The position numbers and the translations under genes were made by a program. From assembly GCA_023259055.1 (NCBI GenBank), contig JAHFQZ010000006.1:1-64000 (forward strand): DNA of 64,000 nucleotides, read 5' to 3'. This document shows positions 17,516 to 26,314 of this stretch, one piece after another. The stretch is from Nitrosomonadales bacterium. Lineage in GTDB: Bacteria; Pseudomonadota; Gammaproteobacteria; Burkholderiales; Gallionellaceae. Numbering within the stretch: the first letter of the stretch is position 1; the number at the start of each line of letters is the position of its first letter. The notes under the pieces are model-generated. The model was given only the letters and a program-made list of their open reading frames with translations. It ran no database searches and was not told the origin of the DNA.

Positions 17516-18391
17516 ATGAAACGGATTTTCTTGTTCATTTTGACCAACCTCGCAGTGGTGTTCGTGATCAACATCACGCTGCGCATACTTGGCGTGGATC
17601 GCTGGCTGACGCAGGCGGGCGGCATTAATTTCAATGCGCTGCTGGTGATGTCGCTGGTGATTGGTTTCTCCGGATCGCTGATCTCGCTGGCGATGTCCAA
17701 GTGGTCGGCAAAGCGCATGGTCGGTGCGCAGGTAATTGAAACCCCGATTGACCCAACCGAGCGCTGGCTGGTGGATACCGTGCGCAAACAGGCACAAGCG
17801 GCGGGCATCGGCATGCCGGAAGTGGCGATTTACGATGCGCCCGACGTGAACGCGTTCGCCACCGGATGGAATCGCAACGACGCGCTGGTGGCAGTGAGCA
17901 CCGGGCTGCTGCACAGCATGAGCCGCGATGAAGCCGAGGCGGTGCTGGCGCATGAAATCAGCCACGTCGCCAACGGCGATATGGTGACGCTTGCGCTGAT
18001 CCAGGGCGTGGTAAATACCTTCGTGATATTTTTTTCCAAGCTGTTCGGCTATTTCGTGGATCGCGTGCTGCTCAAGAACGAGCGCGGTCCGGGCATCGGC
18101 GCGTTTGCTGCGGAAATCGCCGCGCAACTGGTTCTGGGCGTGCTGGCAAGCATGATTGTGATGTGGTTTTCGCGCCAGCGTGAATTCCGCGCCGATGCGG
18201 GTGGCGCCAATTTGGCTGGGCGGCAGAAGATGATCTCCGCGCTGGAACGGTTGAAAGTCAATCACGAGCAGACTGCCTTGCCGGAAAAAATCGCCGCATT
18301 CGGGATTTCCGGCGGCCACGGATTCACAAAATTATTCATGACTCATCCGCCGCTGGATGAGCGTATCGAAGCGCTGCGTAGCGGGACTTAA
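17516..18391 (+). CDS. htpX: Protease HtpX
   Basis: A 291-residue inner-membrane M48 zinc metallopeptidase. Two N-terminal membrane helices ([19 protein letters not shown] and [20 protein letters not shown]) precede the catalytic HEISH motif (about residue 145-149), with two further helices and the third zinc ligand region [14 protein letters not shown] (EFRAD). HtpX degrades misfolded membrane proteins and overlaps functionally with FtsH; it is usually under Cpx or heat-shock control, though no such box was seen. GGAGA lies 8 bp before the ATG. Monocistronic, followed by a strong terminator. Confidence 0.95.
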   Translation: MKRIFLFILTNLAVVFVINITLRILGVDRWLTQAGGINFNALLVMSLVIGFSGSLISLAMSKWSAKRMVGAQVIETPIDPTERWLVDTVRKQAQAAGIGMPEVAIYDAPDVNAFATGWNRNDALVAVSTGLLHSMSRDEAEAVLAHEISHVANGDMVTLALIQGVVNTFVIFFSKLFGYFVDRVLLKNERGPGIGAFAAEIAAQLVLGVLASMIVMWFSRQREFRADAGGANLAGRQKMISALERLKVNHEQTALPEKIAAFGISGGHGFTKLFMTHPPLDERIEALRSGT

Positions 18392-18415
18392 CATCTGACA
18401 CCGAAGCTGCAGAAA

Positions 18416-18449
18416 CATCAAGGCCTGCGATTGCAGGCCTTGATGTTTT
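18416..18449 (+). terminator. Rho-independent terminator of htpX
   Basis: A perfect 13-bp stem (CATCAAGGCCTGC, 18416-18428, with 18433-18445) around a GATT tetraloop, followed by TTTT. One of the strongest terminators in the window. Confidence 0.9.
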
Positions 18450-18472
18450 GAGTGGGCGGCTCATCCCATTAC

Positions 18473-18495
18473 GTAGGGCCGCGCCGTGCCCCTAC
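18473..18495. repeat. Short GTAGGG...CCCTAC inverted repeat overlapping the mlaA stop
   Basis: GTAGGG (18473-18478) and CCCTAC (18490-18495) bound a GC-rich palindromic core (GCGCCG). The mlaA stop codon (18492-18494) lies inside the right arm. The ends resemble the outer ends of the 75-bp element at 3100-3174. Confidence 0.5.
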
Positions 18496-19199
18496 TCGTC
18501 ATCGTACCTTTCGCGCGGCGGATTGCCGTCGTAGACCAGGCTTCTTCGATGCAGCAAGTAAGTGTCGCGGATGAATTCGTAGCGGTCTATCACGGCTTCA
18601 TCCAGTACCTTTTCCTGGTCCAGCAGGGCTGCGCGACGGTGAATGCCGCTGGCCAGATAATACTGGTTGCGGGTGGGTATGTGCTTTACTTGGCTCGGCA
18701 CACTAGGTCCGGTGTCCACATAGATTCCCACTGCATCTCGCACCGAGCTTGGTCCGAGGAAGGGCAGTACCAGATACGGGCCGTTGCCTACGCCCCAGAA
18801 GCCGAGGGTCTGACCGAAGTCTTCATGGTGTTTTTCCAGCTTTGATGCGATATCGAACAGGCCGAAAATGCCGAAGGTGCTGTTGAATATAAAGCGTGAG
18901 CCATCGGATGCAGCTTGGACAAATTTGAATTGCAGCAAATCGTTGGCTGTGACAACGGCATCATCCAGATTTGAGATGAAATTGCCTGCCATGGTTTTGA
19001 CTGGCGCCGGCATTACGGCGTCATAGGCTTGTGCGACAGGTTTGACCACAGCCTTATCCACGGTGTCGTTGATCAGATATACGCTACGGTTGAAATGCTC
19101 AAACGGGTCGCTCGGATTGCGTGCACCGGCACAGCCGGTCAGGAGTAGAAAGAGGGTCAGCTGGGCTGTACTCAGTAAGGTGTGGCGAACTCTATGCAT
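18492..19199 (-). CDS. mlaA: Phospholipid-binding lipoprotein MlaA (VacJ)
   Basis: A 235-residue outer-membrane lipoprotein. The signal peptide ends in a lipobox LLLTGC. The mature protein shows MlaA hallmarks: NPSDPFEHFNRSVYLINDTVDKAV, LDDAVVTANDLLQFK and the glycine/proline-rich LGFWGVGNGPYLVLPFLGPSSVRDAVG. MlaA sits with porins and removes mislocalised phospholipids from the outer leaflet. The remaining mla genes are not in the window. The ATG at 19199 was preferred over an upstream frame because the signal peptide begins there. The stop codon falls inside a short palindromic repeat, so the last residues may be repeat-influenced. Confidence 0.92.
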   Translation of the reverse strand: MHRVRHTLLSTAQLTLFLLLTGCAGARNPSDPFEHFNRSVYLINDTVDKAVVKPVAQAYDAVMPAPVKTMAGNFISNLDDAVVTANDLLQFKFVQAASDGSRFIFNSTFGIFGLFDIASKLEKHHEDFGQTLGFWGVGNGPYLVLPFLGPSSVRDAVGIYVDTGPSVPSQVKHIPTRNQYYLASGIHRRAALLDQEKVLDEAVIDRYEFIRDTYLLHRRSLVYDGNPPRERYDDE

Positions 19200-19263
19200 T
19201 GATATTGTACAGGTCAGAGTGACACGCTTAATTATAGGGGAAATGATGGCCGAAGCAAGGTGT

Positions 19264-19809
19264 CTAGCCTGTTCGCACGGGCGGCTGGAGGTCGCCGATG
19301 TGGAGCCGGAAAGCACCGGCCTTGCGATCTGCAAAGTAGTGTTGCAGCGTGTAATGCACAGGACGAAATGCCATGGTGTCCCATGGAATATCCTGCTCGG
19401 AAAACAGTTGTACTTCCAGGCTTTCCACGCCGGGCGAGAAATCGAGATTCAGCAGTTTGGCGCGGAACAGCAGGTGCACCTGATTGATGTATGGCAAGTT
19501 GTACAGAGAATACAGCTCGCCAATGTCTACTTGCGCATTGGCTTCTTCAAGCGTTTCGCGCGCAGCCGCTTCGATGGTGGTTTCACCGTTTTCCATAAAA
19601 CCGGCAGGCAAAGTCCATAGCCCAAGACGAGGTTCGATGGCGCGACGGCACAGCAGGACTTTGTCCTGCCATACAGGAATGGCGCCGACGATCAGTTTGG
19701 GGTTCTGGTAATGCACTTCTCCGCAAGCAGTGCACACATAGCGTGTGCGGTTGTCATTTGGTAGCTGGCGCAACTCAACCGGGGCTCCGCATAGGCTGCA
19801 ATATTTCAT
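19264..19809 (-). CDS. Zinc-ribbon Nudix hydrolase
   Basis: A 181-residue protein combining an N-terminal zinc ribbon (MKYCSLCG and YVCTACGEVHYQNPK, two CxxC knuckles) and a Nudix domain with box GFMENGETTIEAAARETLEEAN (about residues 75-96). The architecture resembles NADH pyrophosphatase NudC but lacks its long N-terminal domain, matching the short zinc-ribbon Nudix family of unknown substrate. The Nudix box reads RETLEEA, preserving the metal-binding glutamates. ATG at 19809 begins exactly at the ribbon; the ribosome binding site is weak. It lies between mlaA and bamD in the same direction. Confidence 0.85.
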   Translation of the reverse strand: MKYCSLCGAPVELRQLPNDNRTRYVCTACGEVHYQNPKLIVGAIPVWQDKVLLCRRAIEPRLGLWTLPAGFMENGETTIEAAARETLEEANAQVDIGELYSLYNLPYINQVHLLFRAKLLNLDFSPGVESLEVQLFSEQDIPWDTMAFRPVHYTLQHYFADRKAGAFRLHIGDLQPPVRTG

Positions 19810-19849
19810 TTTGGGAGGCTGTTGCGAAATATAATCATTCTGTGGGCAG

Positions 19850-20617
19850 CTACCTTGATAGTCCGTGGTTCTTATCCACGGCAGCGGTTCGGGGGAAGTT
19901 TTTGTCGAGAACACGCTGTGCATCGTCGCGCAGCTCTTTCATGCCCAAGGCATCATATCCTTTCACCAGGATCAGCAGGGCATCGTGAATTGCGGGCGTA
20001 TTTGGATACTGCGTCAGTACTTCCTTGGCGCGGTTCACCGCTGCAATATGAGCGCCGCGCCGCAGGTAGTAGCTGGCGACATGGATTTCATATTTCGCCA
20101 GCGCATTGATCAGATATTGCATGCGCACTCTGGAATCAGGCGCGTATTTACTGGTGGGAAATCGTGTCACCAGGTCTTTAAAGGCGGCAAACGAATCTTG
20201 TGCTGCCCTCGGGTCGCGCTCGGTGGGGTCTTGTCTGCCCAGCGAATCCAGCAGGCCTCTTTCGCCATGGAAATTGGCCAAGCCCTTTACGTAGTAGGCA
20301 TAGTCCACATGCGGGTTATTCGGATACTGCTTGATGAAGCGCTCGGCTGCGGAAATGGCGGATTCCGGCTCATTTTGTCGGTAATATGCATAAGCGACTT
20401 CGAGCAGCGCCTGCTGAGCGTAGCGCCCGTAGGGGAAACGTGATTGCAGCGATTCGAACTTCTTGATGGCCGTCTCATAGCTTTCCTTGTCGAGGCTTTC
20501 CTTGGCAGCTTTATACAATTCTTCTGCGGAAAGCGATTTGTCCAGATTGTCGGCATCCGGCAGAGAGCTGCAAGCGGTTAACGTAAGCAGCAGGAATACG
20601 GCTAAACTATGGCGCAT
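19850..20617 (-). CDS. bamD: Outer membrane assembly lipoprotein BamD
   Basis: A 255-residue lipoprotein with lipobox LTLTAC (cysteine about residue 16) and tetratricopeptide-like repeats starting LSAEELYKAAKESLDKESYETAIKKFESL, then RFPYGRYAQQALLEVAYAYYRQ and FIKQYPNNPHVDYAYYVKG. This is BamD/ComL, the essential BAM-complex component that binds BamA and substrate beta-signals at the inner face of the outer membrane. It lies divergently to rluD-pgeF, with about 75 bp between starts, the arrangement usual in proteobacteria. Confidence 0.95.
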   Translation of the reverse strand: MRHSLAVFLLLTLTACSSLPDADNLDKSLSAEELYKAAKESLDKESYETAIKKFESLQSRFPYGRYAQQALLEVAYAYYRQNEPESAISAAERFIKQYPNNPHVDYAYYVKGLANFHGERGLLDSLGRQDPTERDPRAAQDSFAAFKDLVTRFPTSKYAPDSRVRMQYLINALAKYEIHVASYYLRRGAHIAAVNRAKEVLTQYPNTPAIHDALLILVKGYDALGMKELRDDAQRVLDKNFPRTAAVDKNHGLSR

Positions 20618-20691
20618 GGCAAATCCAAATAATAATTTTGAGAATTATAACACCCACTGGGTGCGAGAACTTCTGAGAAGCAAAGACGATC

Positions 20692-21717
20692 ATGAAAAGC
20701 TCACAGAAATCTGAAAAACCGCCGGCATTTTGTGAACCCGCTGCTTCTCCCGCGCAGAATGTGCTGAAGTTTAACGTTCCCGATGATCATGCGGGGCTGC
20801 GCCTCGACCAGGCCCTCGCAAAATTGTTGCCAGAGTATTCGCGCAGCCGTCTGCAAGAGTGGATCGCGCAGCAACTGGTCAAAGTGGATGGCGAATTTGC
20901 CACGGCTAAACAAAAAATCTGGGGTGGCGAAAAACTGGAAGTGCTGCCGCAAGCGCATCCCGCTGAGCAACCTTATCAGGCTGAGGATATCGGGCTCGAT
21001 ATAGTCTATGAGGACGATGCCTTGATGGTGATCAACAAACCTGTCGGGTTGGTGGTGCATCCTGGCAGTGGTAACTGGGAAGGGACGTTACTCAACGCGC
21101 TGCTGCACCACGCGCCGCAGCTTGAAAGCGTGCCGCGCGCCGGAATTGTGCACCGCCTCGATAAGGACACCAGCGGTCTGCTGGTGGTGGCCAAAACGAT
21201 TACTGTACAAACTGCGCTGGTTCGTCAATTGCAGGCGCGCAGCGTGCAGCGCGAATACTTGGCCCTGGTGCACGGCGAAGTGACGCGCGCCGGCAAGGTG
21301 GACGCGCTGATCGGCCGCCATCCCGCCCAGCGAATCAAAATGGCCGTGGTGGAAAGCGGCAAACCGGCGGTCACGCACTTTCAAATTGAAGAGAAATTTC
21401 CGAGCTGTACGCTACTTCGTTGTCGCCTTGAAACCGGCCGCACCCACCAGATCCGCGTGCATCTGGCGCACATCGGCCATCCGCTGGTGGGTGATCGCGT
21501 ATATCTGAAAGGCCCGCAAAAATGCGTTCCGCAACTGCGCGAATTGCTGAACGGCTTTCCCCGTCAGGCGCTGCATGCCACGCGTCTGGCATTGGAGCAC
21601 CCGGTCAGCGGAGAGATGATGGAATGGCAGGCGGCGCTGCCGCAGGATATGGATCTGCTGCTGCAACAGATACGCGAAATAATATTCCCACGCCCGCAGG
21701 CGGGAGAGGGTCTATGA
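20692..21717 (+). CDS. rluD: 23S rRNA pseudouridine synthase RluD
   Basis: A 341-residue pseudouridine synthase. An N-terminal S4 RNA-binding domain (GLRLDQALAKLLPEYSRSRLQEWI, about residues 36-59) precedes the catalytic RluA-type domain with HRLDKDTSG (catalytic Asp, about residue 158). RluD modifies U1911/1915/1917 in helix 69 of 23S rRNA. The final residues (FPRPQAGEGL) look like translated GC-rich palindromic repeat DNA (about 21686-21714) rather than native sequence. The stop overlaps the pgeF ATG by four bases (ATGA), coupling translation. Confidence 0.93.
   Translation: MKSSQKSEKPPAFCEPAASPAQNVLKFNVPDDHAGLRLDQALAKLLPEYSRSRLQEWIAQQLVKVDGEFATAKQKIWGGEKLEVLPQAHPAEQPYQAEDIGLDIVYEDDALMVINKPVGLVVHPGSGNWEGTLLNALLHHAPQLESVPRAGIVHRLDKDTSGLLVVAKTITVQTALVRQLQARSVQREYLALVHGEVTRAGKVDALIGRHPAQRIKMAVVESGKPAVTHFQIEEKFPSCTLLRCRLETGRTHQIRVHLAHIGHPLVGDRVYLKGPQKCVPQLRELLNGFPRQALHATRLALEHPVSGEMMEWQAALPQDMDLLLQQIREIIFPRPQAGEGL
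21686..21714 (+). repeat. Inverted-repeat fragment forming the rluD tail
   Basis: CCCACGCCCGCAGGCGGGAGAGGG contains the palindrome CCCGC...GCGGG and belongs to the same CTCTCCCGC-type repeat class as the hairpin inside glnE (40829-40851). It encodes the last RluD residues and the sequence just before the pgeF start. Confidence 0.55.
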
Positions 21718-22448
21718 ATATCCGCAATCACTGCATCACCCCGGACTGGCCTGCACCGCCCAACGTCAGGGCATTGCAGACCACCCGCCAGGGCGGCGTA
21801 AGCGACGCACCCTACGATAGCCTGAATCTTGGCGACCATGTTGGTGATAAACCGTTGACGGTGGCGCGCAACCGCGTGTTGCTCAATCATCTGCTGCCCA
21901 GCGAACCCGTATGGCTGGAACAGACACACGGCACGGTGGTTGCCAACGCCGATAATGCAGGTTGCCTGCCACAGGCCGATGCCTGCATTGCACGGCATAG
22001 TGAATCGGTGTGCGTAGTGATGACTGCCGACTGTCTGCCGGTGTTGCTTTGCGATGCGCAGGGTAGCGTGGTAGGTGCGGCACATGCAGGTTGGAAAGGC
22101 ATGGTTGCGGGTGTTATTGAATCCACGGTGCTGTCGATGAATGTCCCAACGCAAAATTTAATGGTGTGGCTCGGCCCGGCGATCAGTCAGGATGCATTTG
22201 AAGTCGGTGAGGAAGTACGAGCCGCTTTCGTTGCCGCACAGCCACAGGCTGCATCCGCGTTTACGACCGGACAACCCGGCAAATGGCTAGCCGACATTTA
22301 CGCATTGGCGCGCATACGTCTCAATGCGTTGGGCATTACGCAAATTTACGGCGGGAACCACTGTACTTACCGCGAAAGCGAGGAATTTTTTTCCTACCGC
22401 CGCGACGGTGCGACAGGACGTATGGGCACGTTTATCTGGCTGGAATAA
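21714..22448 (+). CDS. pgeF: Peptidoglycan editing factor PgeF (YfiH, polyphenol oxidase family)
   Basis: A 244-residue cytoplasmic protein of the YfiH/CNF1-like family. Conserved metal-binding and catalytic motifs are present: LEQTHGTVV (His), VMTADCLPVLLCD (Cys) and VGAAHAGWKGMVAGV (His), plus the ending GGNHCTYRESEEFFSYRRDG. In E. coli PgeF removes misincorporated L-Ser-containing muropeptide precursors; others describe laccase or purine nucleoside activity. It is the usual partner gene of rluD. The ATG at 21714 overlaps the rluD stop. Confidence 0.92.
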   Translation: MNIRNHCITPDWPAPPNVRALQTTRQGGVSDAPYDSLNLGDHVGDKPLTVARNRVLLNHLLPSEPVWLEQTHGTVVANADNAGCLPQADACIARHSESVCVVMTADCLPVLLCDAQGSVVGAAHAGWKGMVAGVIESTVLSMNVPTQNLMVWLGPAISQDAFEVGEEVRAAFVAAQPQAASAFTTGQPGKWLADIYALARIRLNALGITQIYGGNHCTYRESEEFFSYRRDGATGRMGTFIWLE

Positions 22449-22646
22449 CCACTGGATGTTTTTCCTCGTGATACCGTCACCAAGCATGCTTATGGACGTA
22501 CCAGGCATACTGGTGGAAGTAGTGGCGATTATTTGTGCTGGGACTTTGGCGCTAAAAAGTGGTGCACAATGCCCGCTGATTATTGCCATGCGTGAGTATC
22601 GATAAGTGTAAAATGAAACTTGTGGAGATCATATAAGGGGGGTGGT

Positions 22647-23417
22647 ATGCGTTTCTTTAAATTGTGTCTGGTCATGATTGCTTATATTGCTGGAACAGCT
22701 TCGTCTGGCAATTGTCTTGCCGCCGAGTCAATCGAGGTCGTAAAAGTAAGCGGCAGTGTCGTAGTCAAGCAGAATGACCAGCAAAAAGGTCAGCCTGTTG
22801 CCTCCAAGAGCCTTCTCCCCGCGAGTAATATTCTGGTCACCGGCCCCAATGGTCGTGCGGTGGTTCGAGTTGGTGAGGCTGGCTACATTGTGGTTGAGAA
22901 AAATAGCACAGTTGAAATGAGTCGTGAGAAAGACCATGCGCAGTTTTTGCGTCAGATTACCGGAATGATTTATTACGCTGTGAACTTCGTAAAGGGATCT
23001 CAGCAACCCATGGAAATCCGCACAGCGTCCGCGACTATAGGCATACGCGGGACACGTTTTCTGGTCGCGGATTTACCTGAGCGAAAGGAGATCGGCGTGC
23101 GTAAGGGGTTGGTCAGCGTAACCAGCCCGGGGGGTGACTTCGAAATACACAAGAAGGCGCAAGAAGATGAATTTGAGGCGTTCAAACGAGAGGCGCAGGA
23201 AGCTATCGCTGAAGAAAAGCGTAAATTTTCGGAATATAAGGCTAATACCGAACGCGAGTTCATTGAATACAAGCGCGAATTTGGCTTGGGGGCCAACCGG
23301 ATGGCAACATTTGACGGAAACCGCGTGGAGGATCGCCCGTTAAGTGACGAGTCCAAAAAGGATATGGAAACCCTTGAAGCCTATGGGAAGGATTGGATCG
23401 CAGAGGTGCGCGATTAA
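22647..23417 (+). CDS. Exported FecR-domain protein
   Basis: A 256-residue protein with a signal peptide (LCLVMIAYIAGTASSGNCLA, about 26 residues). Its central FecR domain (about residues 28-150) has the expected SGSVVVKQ, NGRAVVRVGEAGYIVVEKNSTVEM and ATIGIRGTRFLVADL motifs, the last being the FecR signature. The C-terminal third (about 165-225) is a highly charged helix likely to form a coiled coil (KKAQEDEFEAFKREAQEAIAE). Here FecR is not next to a sigma factor or TonB receptor, so it is probably a periplasmic structural or ligand-binding protein. GGGGGG before the ATG is a strong ribosome binding site. It opens the envelope cluster to 26743. Confidence 0.85.
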   Translation: MRFFKLCLVMIAYIAGTASSGNCLAAESIEVVKVSGSVVVKQNDQQKGQPVASKSLLPASNILVTGPNGRAVVRVGEAGYIVVEKNSTVEMSREKDHAQFLRQITGMIYYAVNFVKGSQQPMEIRTASATIGIRGTRFLVADLPERKEIGVRKGLVSVTSPGGDFEIHKKAQEDEFEAFKREAQEAIAEEKRKFSEYKANTEREFIEYKREFGLGANRMATFDGNRVEDRPLSDESKKDMETLEAYGKDWIAEVRD

Positions 23418-23679
23418 TTATTTTTATCAATACTACCCTGTTTGAATGATGCCGAAACCATTCATGCATGGCACAATGAAATCTGGTTGGTATGTCTGTT
23501 CTTTGAATTGCTTGCGCCACCAAGCTAGTGATGGCTTAAAGTTGCTTCATGAAGGTGGTTTGTGCTAGCCTGACCTCAGTACAAAGTATGGTTTTGTTTG
23601 ACTGCATGCTAATTGTAATTATCTTAAGTGCTTTACCGGGTTTGTTTTATATTATTAACTAAAGGGATGGAGGTTTTTC

Positions 23680-24285
23680 ATGCGTAACTTTACTTGTTTG
23701 CTGCTTTCTGCTGTTACTTTGATCGGCTTCACTGGTTGCTCGAGTGCGCCTGCCAAGGTAGCTCCAATAGCGGAATGCACATTTCCGAATTCCGATAAGC
23801 CAGCCCCTCTCTGGGTTTGCGATGCCCCTGTAGAAGGCATGGCAGTTGGTGCAGTCGGTTCTGCCGCCAAGTCGGATGCCGGTATCGGATTCATGAAACA
23901 AATGGCGACAACCGATGCGCGCGTACATCTTGCGCAAAGTATGAAAGTGCAAGTGCAAAACATGATCAAGCAATATGTTGAGACCACAGGCGCAGCGAGC
24001 AAGGAGACGGTTGACCGCGTAAATACATCGGTCACCAAGCAGATTACCGATCAATCGCTGACGGGTACCAAGGTATTCAGAAGTATCACCGGCCCGGATG
24101 GGACGATGTATGTGCTCGTTGGTCTGGATGAAGCCTCAACGCAGAAACTGACTGAGGCCGCAGTCAAGACCAGTATGGGAAACGATCAGGCTGCCTGGCA
24201 GCAGTTCCGTGCTCAAAAAGGCCAGGACGAACTTGCGGCAGAGATAGCCAAGCAGAAGGTTGATTTCGACAAGCAGAAACACTAA
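23680..24285 (+). CDS. LPP20-like lipoprotein
   Basis: A 201-residue lipoprotein with lipobox GFTGC (cysteine about residue 20). The mature N-terminus contains the pattern PLWVCDAPVEGMAVGAVGSA typical of the LPP20/FlgP-type fold, followed by the helix TTDARVHLAQSMKVQVQNMI and a strand FRSITGPDGTMYVLVGLDEAS. The C-terminus is a charged helix (KGQDELAAEIAKQKVDFDKQKH). LPP20 family members assemble outer-membrane-associated rings, for example around flagellar motors. GGAGG 7 bp before the ATG. A terminator follows at 24302. It is one of three related domains in this cluster. Confidence 0.82.
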   Translation: MRNFTCLLLSAVTLIGFTGCSSAPAKVAPIAECTFPNSDKPAPLWVCDAPVEGMAVGAVGSAAKSDAGIGFMKQMATTDARVHLAQSMKVQVQNMIKQYVETTGAASKETVDRVNTSVTKQITDQSLTGTKVFRSITGPDGTMYVLVGLDEASTQKLTEAAVKTSMGNDQAAWQQFRAQKGQDELAAEIAKQKVDFDKQKH

Positions 24286-24301
24286 CGAGAGCCTTGTATG
24301 C

Positions 24302-24325
24302 GGCCACGCTGACGCGTGGCCTTTT
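24302..24325 (+). terminator. Rho-independent terminator after the LPP20-like gene
   Basis: GGCCACGC (24302-24309) pairs with GCGTGGCC (24314-24321) around TGAC, followed by TTTT. It lies upstream of the probable start of the next gene, so that gene should have its own promoter or depend on readthrough. Confidence 0.8.
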
Positions 24326-24365
24326 GCCCATGCCTGAATATTGGGCTTGGGACTTGGTGGGAATA

Positions 24366-25472
24366 ATGACAATGAAATTTTTGTTGGAAATGCACATGGT
24401 ATTTCGCCGCACCTTGATAATTCTGATTGCAATGGCGCTTTCTTTTGGATATGCCTATGCCAGTTCCATTGTAATTGTGCCCGAACAGCAACGCGACTTG
24501 AAAGAACAGCGCAATCAATTGGGAGCGCAAATCAAGAAGTTGGACAATATCAGCAAGCAAATCGCCGCCGTGCAAGCCGAAAAAAGTGCTGAAAAGGCTT
24601 CGATCAAGCGGCTAGAGGCGGAAAGTAATGATGCTCGGATCAGCCTCGAAAAAATGCAGAATTTTGACCGGGAAAGTCCGGGTTCGATTTCGCCAGCAAA
24701 ACTGAATGCAGCTGCGGACCGGAACAGGCAGGCATTCAGTGCGGTGAAAGAGGCAAAAGAACATGTAACCAATGCCGACGCGAAGATCAATTCACTCAAT
24801 AGCGAGGCGAGCGTTCAATATGCCGAGTTCCTGAGGCTGCAAACATCCTTTGAAAGAGACGTGAGCCGCGTGGTGGATGTGAACGTCGGTGAACAAGTTC
24901 GTGCTCTGCAAGTAAGCAAGGAAGTGGAGGTTACCGAGCGGGTGCCTTGCGGGGATGATTCTGTTCCGGTGTGCAAGGAGCGGTCCAAAAAGGCGGCTGA
25001 GCTGAAGGCGACAGAACGCGGTTCGGCGGTGCTTGTTAATTCCTTTACGGAAGTCAAGAATTTCAAGCTTAGCAAGGAGGAACTGCGCAGCGAAGTGCAG
25101 GCCACACTGACAAACAAGGTGTTTTCCAACCAGCATTTTGTGAATGACTCCGAGTACGAAACCACCATCAAGGCCACGGTTGTGCCGGCAATCAGCAATG
25201 CGATGCGCGAGCAAATGGCCAGCGCGATACGGTCCGAGGTTTACGCCATTGTCGGAGGTAAAATCGACTACTCGCAGGTACAGAATCCGTCGCAGCTTGC
25301 CGGTGGTATCCAACCAGACAATCAAGCCGAGGATGAAGCGCCACCATATGTAAAGCCAGCCAAGGGCAAGAAGAAAATTGAACCGCAGCAAGAAGCGCCG
25401 GTTGTGCAAGAAGAACCACCACCGCCGCAGCGAGCCCCACGAAAGCTGGAGAAGCCAACGTTTTCTTTCTGA
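24366..25472 (+). CDS. Exported coiled-coil protein with LPP20/FlgT-N-like domain
   Basis: About 368 residues. A signal peptide (VFRRTLIILIAMALSFGYAYA) is followed by a long coiled coil (about residues 35-155; EQQRDLKEQRNQLGAQIKKL, AVQAEKSAEKASIKRLEAES). The central domain (about 190-305) reads KATERGSAVLVNSFTEVKNF, KLSKEELRSEVQATLTNKVF and ETTIKATVVPAISNAM, the pattern of the LPP20/FlgT N-terminal fold that ends in a strand pair. The C-terminus is a Pro/Lys-rich disordered tail with a KxKxKK-like block. The start is uncertain: ATGs at 24366, 24372, 24390 and 24396 are possible and none has a perfect ribosome binding site. It belongs to the cluster of LPP20-like proteins. Confidence 0.72.
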   Translation: MTMKFLLEMHMVFRRTLIILIAMALSFGYAYASSIVIVPEQQRDLKEQRNQLGAQIKKLDNISKQIAAVQAEKSAEKASIKRLEAESNDARISLEKMQNFDRESPGSISPAKLNAAADRNRQAFSAVKEAKEHVTNADAKINSLNSEASVQYAEFLRLQTSFERDVSRVVDVNVGEQVRALQVSKEVEVTERVPCGDDSVPVCKERSKKAAELKATERGSAVLVNSFTEVKNFKLSKEELRSEVQATLTNKVFSNQHFVNDSEYETTIKATVVPAISNAMREQMASAIRSEVYAIVGGKIDYSQVQNPSQLAGGIQPDNQAEDEAPPYVKPAKGKKKIEPQQEAPVVQEEPPPPQRAPRKLEKPTFSF

Positions 25473-25563
25473 CCTTTCATTAAGTGGTGTCCATTTTTGA
25501 GTCGTGGCAATTTGATTTTAGTAAGTTTTTATATATAACTTTAAAACACAAGGAGAAAGCAAA

Positions 25564-26298
25564 ATGAAAAAAATACTTTTAATATCCGGTTTATGTGCCG
25601 TGGCTGCGCTTGTTTCACAGTCAGCTCAGGCTGAAGTAAAAGTGCGCGCCGGTGTCGCCAGCAGCACTTACACGCTGGGGGGCGATTACATCAATGGGAA
25701 GTCCAGCTATAACCCCGTGAACCTCGGCTTGACCTTTTCCGGGGATAGTGGTGCGTATATCGACTTGGCCTATTCGAGTGGTACAGGCAAACACGACGGA
25801 TGGGCAGCGTTGGGAGCGCCTGCAGAGAATTTCAAACGTTCAGATTTGGCGCTGATCGTGGGTGCCAGCAAGCTCAACCCCAACAATGGCATCGCGGGTA
25901 CCTTTTACGTAGGTTTAAAGACCGGCAGTACCACTCTGGGCGCTCAGAACACACCCTTGGCTTGGACTGAGGAAACCTTTGATTCATCAGGGATTGTGTT
26001 CGGCGGCGGTGCCAGCTTTCCGATTGCGTCAGGCAGGGCCGGCTCGGTCGGCGTGAACGCCGGCTTGGGTATCATGGGCGCAACGTGGAAGGATACTACC
26101 GGCTTCAACATAAAAGCCAAGACAGCAGTCGGTTTTAGTTTTGGGGTGAACTACACATATCCGATCACTTCTAATCTGGGTGTGGTCGTAGACTACAAAG
26201 GCAACTCGTACAGCTATAATTTTGGCGATACTGCTAATCCATTTACAATAAAAGAAACGGTCAGTGCCTTTGGCGCAACAGTGTATGCAAAGTTTTAA
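25564..26298 (+). CDS. Outer-membrane beta-barrel protein
   Basis: A 244-residue protein with a clear signal peptide (KILLISGLCAVAALVSQSAQA, cleavage about residue 23) and a mature domain of alternating short strands: VKVRAGVASSTYTLGGDY, NLGLTFSGDSGAYIDLAYSS and a terminal VSAFGATVYAKF ending in aromatic Phe, the usual C-terminal signal recognised by the BAM complex. The size suggests an 8-12 strand barrel. Ligand unknown. An AAGGAG site precedes the ATG. It lies 91 bp after the coiled-coil protein and 16 bp before the next lipoprotein. Confidence 0.82.
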   Translation: MKKILLISGLCAVAALVSQSAQAEVKVRAGVASSTYTLGGDYINGKSSYNPVNLGLTFSGDSGAYIDLAYSSGTGKHDGWAALGAPAENFKRSDLALIVGASKLNPNNGIAGTFYVGLKTGSTTLGAQNTPLAWTEETFDSSGIVFGGGASFPIASGRAGSVGVNAGLGIMGATWKDTTGFNIKAKTAVGFSFGVNYTYPITSNLGVVVDYKGNSYSYNFGDTANPFTIKETVSAFGATVYAKF

Positions 26299-26314
26299 TG
26301 CGTGACAGCGGCCT

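Noticed and set aside
17396..18319. 307-codon frame antisense to htpX
   Set aside because: His/Arg/Gln-rich, no family features, no ribosome binding site; a shadow of htpX.
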